Shown here piece by piece: positions 60,678 to 64,000 of a stretch of 64,000 bases of DNA (the stretch's first letter is position 1; each line of letters opens with the position of its first letter). Location of the stretch: the NCBI GenBank assembly GCA_018136815.1, contig CM030938.1:5674638-5738637 (forward strand), read 5' to 3'. Source of the DNA: Isochrysis galbana. Taxonomy: Eukaryota > Haptophyta > Isochrysidales > Isochrysidaceae. The position numbers were made by a program, and so were the translations under genes. The notes under the pieces are model-generated. The model did no database searches. It worked only from the letters and a program-made list of their open reading frames with translations, and was not told the DNA's origin.

Positions 60678-61380
60678 GTGGGCGGGGGGAGGGGAGCGGA
60701 CAGTGGGGGTGGGGGTGGGGGGGAGGGGGAGGGGAGAGGGGAGCGGGGGCGGGGGGGGGAGAATCAGAGAGAGAGTGGGGGGAAGAGAGAGAGAAGAGTG
60801 GGGGGAGATACTTCTGGGAAGAGAATTGTTGGCGGAGGAAGTAGAGAAAACGACGACACTCTCTCTGGCCCTCTCCCTCTTGAATCCTCCCCTTTCTTCT
60901 CGAGATCTCTCTCGATCTCTCGATCTCTGTCTCTCTGAATGTTGCATCTTCTATCTCTCATTGTATTCTCTCTGAGAGACAGGAGAGAGAGAGATAGGGG
61001 GGGGGGGGGGGAGAGAGAGAGAGAGAGAGACAGGGAGGGAGAGGGAGATAGCTTACCCTCTCCTCCTGAATCCTCCAATCTCGATTTCTCTTTCTCTCTC
61101 TCTGGACCTCCGTAAGCTCTCCCTCTTTTTGGATATTGCATCTCCTGGCCCTCTCATTCTCTCTCCCTCTCTCTCTCTCTACCTCTTTCTCTCTCTCCCT
61201 CCCTCTCCCCCCCCCCCCCCTACCTCTCTCTCTCCTGTCTCTCTCTACTCCCTCGCCCCCTTTCTCTCTCTCTCCCTCCCTCCCTCTCTCTCTCTTTCTC
61301 CCTCCCTCTCTCTCTCTCTCTCTCTCTCTTCCCCCCCCGCCTCTCCCTCTTCCCCCACTCTCTCTAGATATCTGTAAATT
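60678..61380. repeat. GA tract then CT tract upstream of the tail-anchored gene
   Basis: 60678-60830 and 60985-61050 are GA-rich and 61150-61370 is CT-rich on the plus strand. Frames across them are artefacts. Confidence 0.85.
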
Positions 61381-61776
61381 CTCTCATATCACTTGTGGAA
61401 TCGGGTGCCTCTTACGCTTCTTCGACGAGATCTTGATCTCTCACCCCCCTCCTCCTCTCTCCTCTCTCTCTTCCCCGTGCTTCCTCTCTCCTCTTCTTTC
61501 TTCCTCACATTGGATTGGATCGTTGAGAAAGTGGACTGCACAAAAACGCGAGGAAACGGGGAGCGTGCCGCGGAGAGCCCCATTCCACGTATATGTGGAG
61601 CGTGAGGAGAGAAGAGAGAAGAAGGGTGGGCTGGCGTCTCGTTGGAGACAGTCAGTCGCTCTCTTCACTCCGCTCCACACTAAAAAATATAGAGGCCGAG
61701 GCCGTCGGGTTGGAAAGATTTTTAGGCGTCGACGAGTGAGAAGAGCGCAGCCCACAGCCAAAAGGGCAAAGGCGAA

Positions 61777-62122
61777 GAAGAGGAGAGGAGAGGAGAGGAG
61801 AGGAGAGGAGAGGAGAGGAGAGGAGAGGAGAGGAGAGGAGAGGAGAGGAGAGGAGAGGAGAGGAGAGGAGAGGAGAGGAGAGGAGAGGAGAGGAGAGGAG
61901 AGGAGAGGAGAGGAGAGGAGAGGAGAGGAGAGGAGAGGAGAGGAGAGGAGAGGAGAGGAGAGGAGAGGAGAGGAGAGGAGAGGAGAGGAGAGGAGAGGAG
62001 AGGAGAGGAGAGGAGAGGAGAGGAGAGGAGAGGAGAGGAGAGGAGAGGAGAGGAGAGGAGAGGAGAGGAGAGGAGAGGAGAGGAGAGGAGAGGAGAGGAG
62101 AGGAGAGGAGAGGAGAGGAGAG
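61777..62122. repeat. GGAGA pentanucleotide microsatellite, about 69 copies
   Basis: The unit AGGAG repeats without visible interruption for about 345 bases. It creates open frames on both strands that should not be annotated. Confidence 0.98.
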
Positions 62123-62322
62123 AGAGGGGGGAGAGAGGAGGGGGAAAAGGGGCTCCCCACCACGTGGCAGGAGGCAGGAGAGAGAGGGCGGGAAGAAGAA
62201 GAAAGGGAGAGGGAGGGCGAGAAGAAGAGGGAGAGAGAGGGGGGGGGAGGAAGAGGGAGAGAGGGCGGCAAGAAGAGGGGGAGGGAGGGCGAGAAGAAGA
62301 AGAGACCGAAATGAAGAGTTCA

Positions 62323-62595
62323 AAGTGAGCCTCAGAAACGCTGTGCTCATCATTCCGTCACCTTTTATTTCGTGCGCATATCACGGGTGGGAACGAAGTG
62401 TGGATTTATTTCTATGCGATAAGAATGGCTCAAAGAAACTGTTGTCATCCGAGGGATTTTGCAGAGCTGAAACTCTGCTTGAAAGATGGTTGGAAGAGCG
62501 CACGGAGTTTCAACAATGGCGCCAACGCGAGAAAAACCCGTTGGTTTGGTTTGACTCCCCTGCAGTGAAAGAAACTCCGCACGGTGGTTTACGAG
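62323..62595. other. AT-richer stretch with possible exon
   Basis: A plus-strand frame reads AYHGWERSVDLFLCDKNGSK and ETLLERWLEERTEFQQWRQR, which has a coding character. No family is recognised and no link to the next gene can be shown. Confidence 0.25.
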
Positions 62596-63235
62596 ATGGC
62601 CGCTGCGACGGTGCGAGCGTGGCACTTCCCTCTCGCCCCCCGCGCCCTCTCGTCCTCTTGCTTGATCGGTGCCGCGCCTGCGCCACCTCGGCTGCAGCCC
62701 GCCCGGGCATCCCCACGCCCCACGTCCGCGACCCATGCCCCATGCCTTCCCCTCAGCCCCTTGGTTGGGCTTACGTTGCGAGCTTCCTCACACGCCATGA
62801 CGGTAACGACCTGTGACTCTTGCATGCATGTAGCATATTGGGCCGTGGGCGGGCGAGCCCGCGTCGAGGGACACACATGCGGGCGACCCCCCCGAAACAC
62901 TGCGCCGCCCTCGTTCAGCGCACGCACTAACACCTCTCCCCTCCTTCCCTATCCCGCAGGAGAAGGAGAAGGAATCGACAACAAGGGGCCCATCCTTCCG
63001 CTGGAGTATTCCGCGGAGGGTGGCATTGCTCCGGCAAGTGTCTGACGCCGGCGCGTTGGCCTTCAACACCTTCAAGGATGGCAAGAAGAGCGACTCGGCC
63101 GACGGCGTCATCACCCAGAAGCAGGTGTGGACGAACCCGGACAATGGCATCCTAACGCTCCTCATGAAGGCCGACGTAATGAAGGACCTCGAGCAGCCGC
63201 TTCCGGCCTACGCTGTCGTGTTAGTACCGGGCTAG
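62596..63235 (+). CDS. Uncharacterised two-exon gene, 3' end replaced by a repeat
   Basis: The proposed exons are 62596-62802 and 62960-63235 (GTAACG ... CCCGCAG, phase 0), giving 160 residues. The N-terminus (MAAATVRAWHFPLAPRALSS) looks like an organellar transit peptide. The C-terminal part is strongly coding: SDAGALAFNTFKDGKKSDSA, DGVITQKQVWTNPDNGILTL and LMKADVMKDLEQPLP. At the start of exon 2 another frame (DNKGPILPLEYSAEGGIAPA) also looks coding, so a frame error or different splice site is possible. From 63212 the DNA is the R3 terminal hairpin, which supplies the last residues and the stop, so the true C-terminus is probably lost. The family is not recognised. Confidence 0.45.
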
Positions 63236-63270
63236 TGAGAGTAGTGGTACTAATGCTCAGTTAGATTATT
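63212..63270 (+). repeat. Isolated R3 terminus
   Basis: GCTGTCGTGTTAGTACCGGG through the hairpin to CTCAGTTAGATTAT matches the right ends at 33020-33078 and 56977-57034, without the rest of the element. Confidence 0.85.
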
Positions 63271-63291
63271 ATTATTAGACCGGAAGGTACT

Positions 63292-64000
63292 CTAGCCGTT
63301 CCAAAATCGGAAGCTGTGCTTCGCTGGTGGCGATCCGCAGGTGATATTGTCTGGGATCCCATAGAATCGCAGCCTGCGGCGGAAAATGCGAAGGGCCTCC
63401 TTGTACAAAAGGATATCGTTGCGATTGAGCCTGGCGATACGCTGCCTCTGCGCCTCGGTGAGCGACTCCATTCGCAGCTTGGCCACCTTGTGCTTGCCCT
63501 TGCCTGCGCTTACACCTCCTGGCGTTGTGCTAAAGCGAAGGCCGAATTGTGCCTCGAAGAGCTTCTCGCTCTTGCAGCGCTCCTCATTGATGCCAAAGAA
63601 GTCAAACTGGAGTAGCGCGTGGCGCGCAAGGAGCCAGAGGCATTCGCGCCGCCGGCTCGCACGCGCCGAGGCGTTAGCGGTTGGGCCGGCGATGGGGAGC
63701 CGGCTGCAGACAATGCGCTCGAGCTTACGCTCGCCATGTCCGATGCCACCGTAGCCAATCGGCTCATTGCCCGCATTTGCCACCAAGGCCCAGCCGTCGT
63801 GCGTCAGGGCGCGCGTCTGCCGGTCCGCCGCCATATTCCTTGGGCACGAGATCCAGTAGGGAAAGAGGCGGTCGTAGCGCGCCTTGGTGGTCTCATCGAT
63901 GCCGCGCTGCGCCAACTTACTATTCTCTGAGGACAGGAAGGCTGAACACGGGCGGCGCAGGTGAGGCGGGGTGCCAAACACCGCCTCCCAACCGTCGTAC
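63292..64000 (-). CDS. Sulfotransferase-like protein, partial
   Basis: The frame is open to the right edge of the window (reading YDGWEAVFGTPPHLRRPCSA at its start), so this is a C-terminal part of about 230 residues. RYDRLFPYWISCPRNMAADR with QTRALT resembles the N-Q-x-R-x-L step of Golgi-type sulfotransferases. The end, ARLNRNDILLYKEALRIFRR with RLRFYGIP, matches the usual last helix (LN-x-x-D-x-x-LY-x-x-A). The diagnostic PAPS-binding 5'-PSB loop would be outside the window, so the assignment is tentative. It ends about 20 bases from the isolated R3 terminus. Confidence 0.45.
   Translation of the reverse strand, partial: YDGWEAVFGTPPHLRRPCSAFLSSENSKLAQRGIDETTKARYDRLFPYWISCPRNMAADRQTRALTHDGWALVANAGNEPIGYGGIGHGERKLERIVCSRLPIAGPTANASARASRRRECLWLLARHALLQFDFFGINEERCKSEKLFEAQFGLRFSTTPGGVSAGKGKHKVAKLRMESLTEAQRQRIARLNRNDILLYKEALRIFRRRLRFYGIPDNITCGSPPAKHSFRFWNG

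Noticed and set aside
61136-62353. 392-codon and 233-codon frames over the GGAGA array
   Set aside because: A five-base repeat without stops is open in many frames; this is not coding evidence.

Overview
The window is nuclear DNA from a GC-rich eukaryotic alga. Genes are spliced with short GT-AG introns and some GC-AG introns. ClpB carries an ER signal peptide before its plastid-type N-terminus, the bipartite targeting of a secondary plastid. Thermospermine synthase, FAIM-like, PDZ, CID/RPRD and DUF5522 proteins are all eukaryotic. A haptophyte is my best guess and another secondary-plastid alga is possible; this is inference, because no rRNA or organelle marker is present.

Host genes, left to right: an EF-hand-like gene (2854-5345, -), an interrupted GNAT acetyltransferase (5879-6475, +), a small membrane protein (8656-9066, -), an RPRD/CID protein (12656-13717, -), a CXC-type Cys-cluster protein (14236-15063, -), plastid ClpB in three exons (16453-19624, +), a FAIM-PDZ-PDZ protein in five exons (22179-24359, +), a CBM2-like wall or scale membrane protein (26670-29129, +), thermospermine synthase in seven exons (34274-36447, -), a cytochrome b561 fragment (38320-38690, -), an F-box protein (51123-52307, +), a decayed RNA polymerase second-subunit fragment (53085-53650, -), a TroA/BtuF-like plus DUF5522 protein (53974-55545, -), a tail-anchored protein (59309-60677, -), an uncharacterised two-exon gene (62596-63235, +) and the C-terminal part of a sulfotransferase-like gene (63292-64000, -). 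They do not form one pathway. They are isolated genes in a repeat-rich landscape, several with pyrimidine tracts on the sense strand just before the start codon.

Mobile DNA fills much of the rest. There is an IS5-like transposase with a companion ORF (1-1300), a hAT transposase with an embedded Tudor/chromo-like segment (10466-11840), a hAT-type MITE with perfect 20-bp inverted ends and 8-bp target duplication (37155-37735) and a pogo/DDE_1 transposase remnant (47628-49190). A family of 0.5-0.9 kb GC-rich elements has hairpin ends (copies near 2, 8, 25, 31-33, 46 and 56 kb). Another family carries a short coiled-coil ORF (7 and 30 kb). A 1.39-kb segment with TG...CA ends and a DNA-methyltransferase-like ORF sits inside one repeat copy (31054-32443), and the sister copy at 56.4 kb preserves the empty site.

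Two other regions stand out. At 39.5-41.1 kb three compact intronless ORFs, two encoding membrane-anchored proteins, look like a virus-derived island. At 43.5-45.3 kb about nine exact-period 204-bp units form a tandem array. Long CT/GA tracts and a roughly 345-bp GGAGA array account for many spurious long reading frames.
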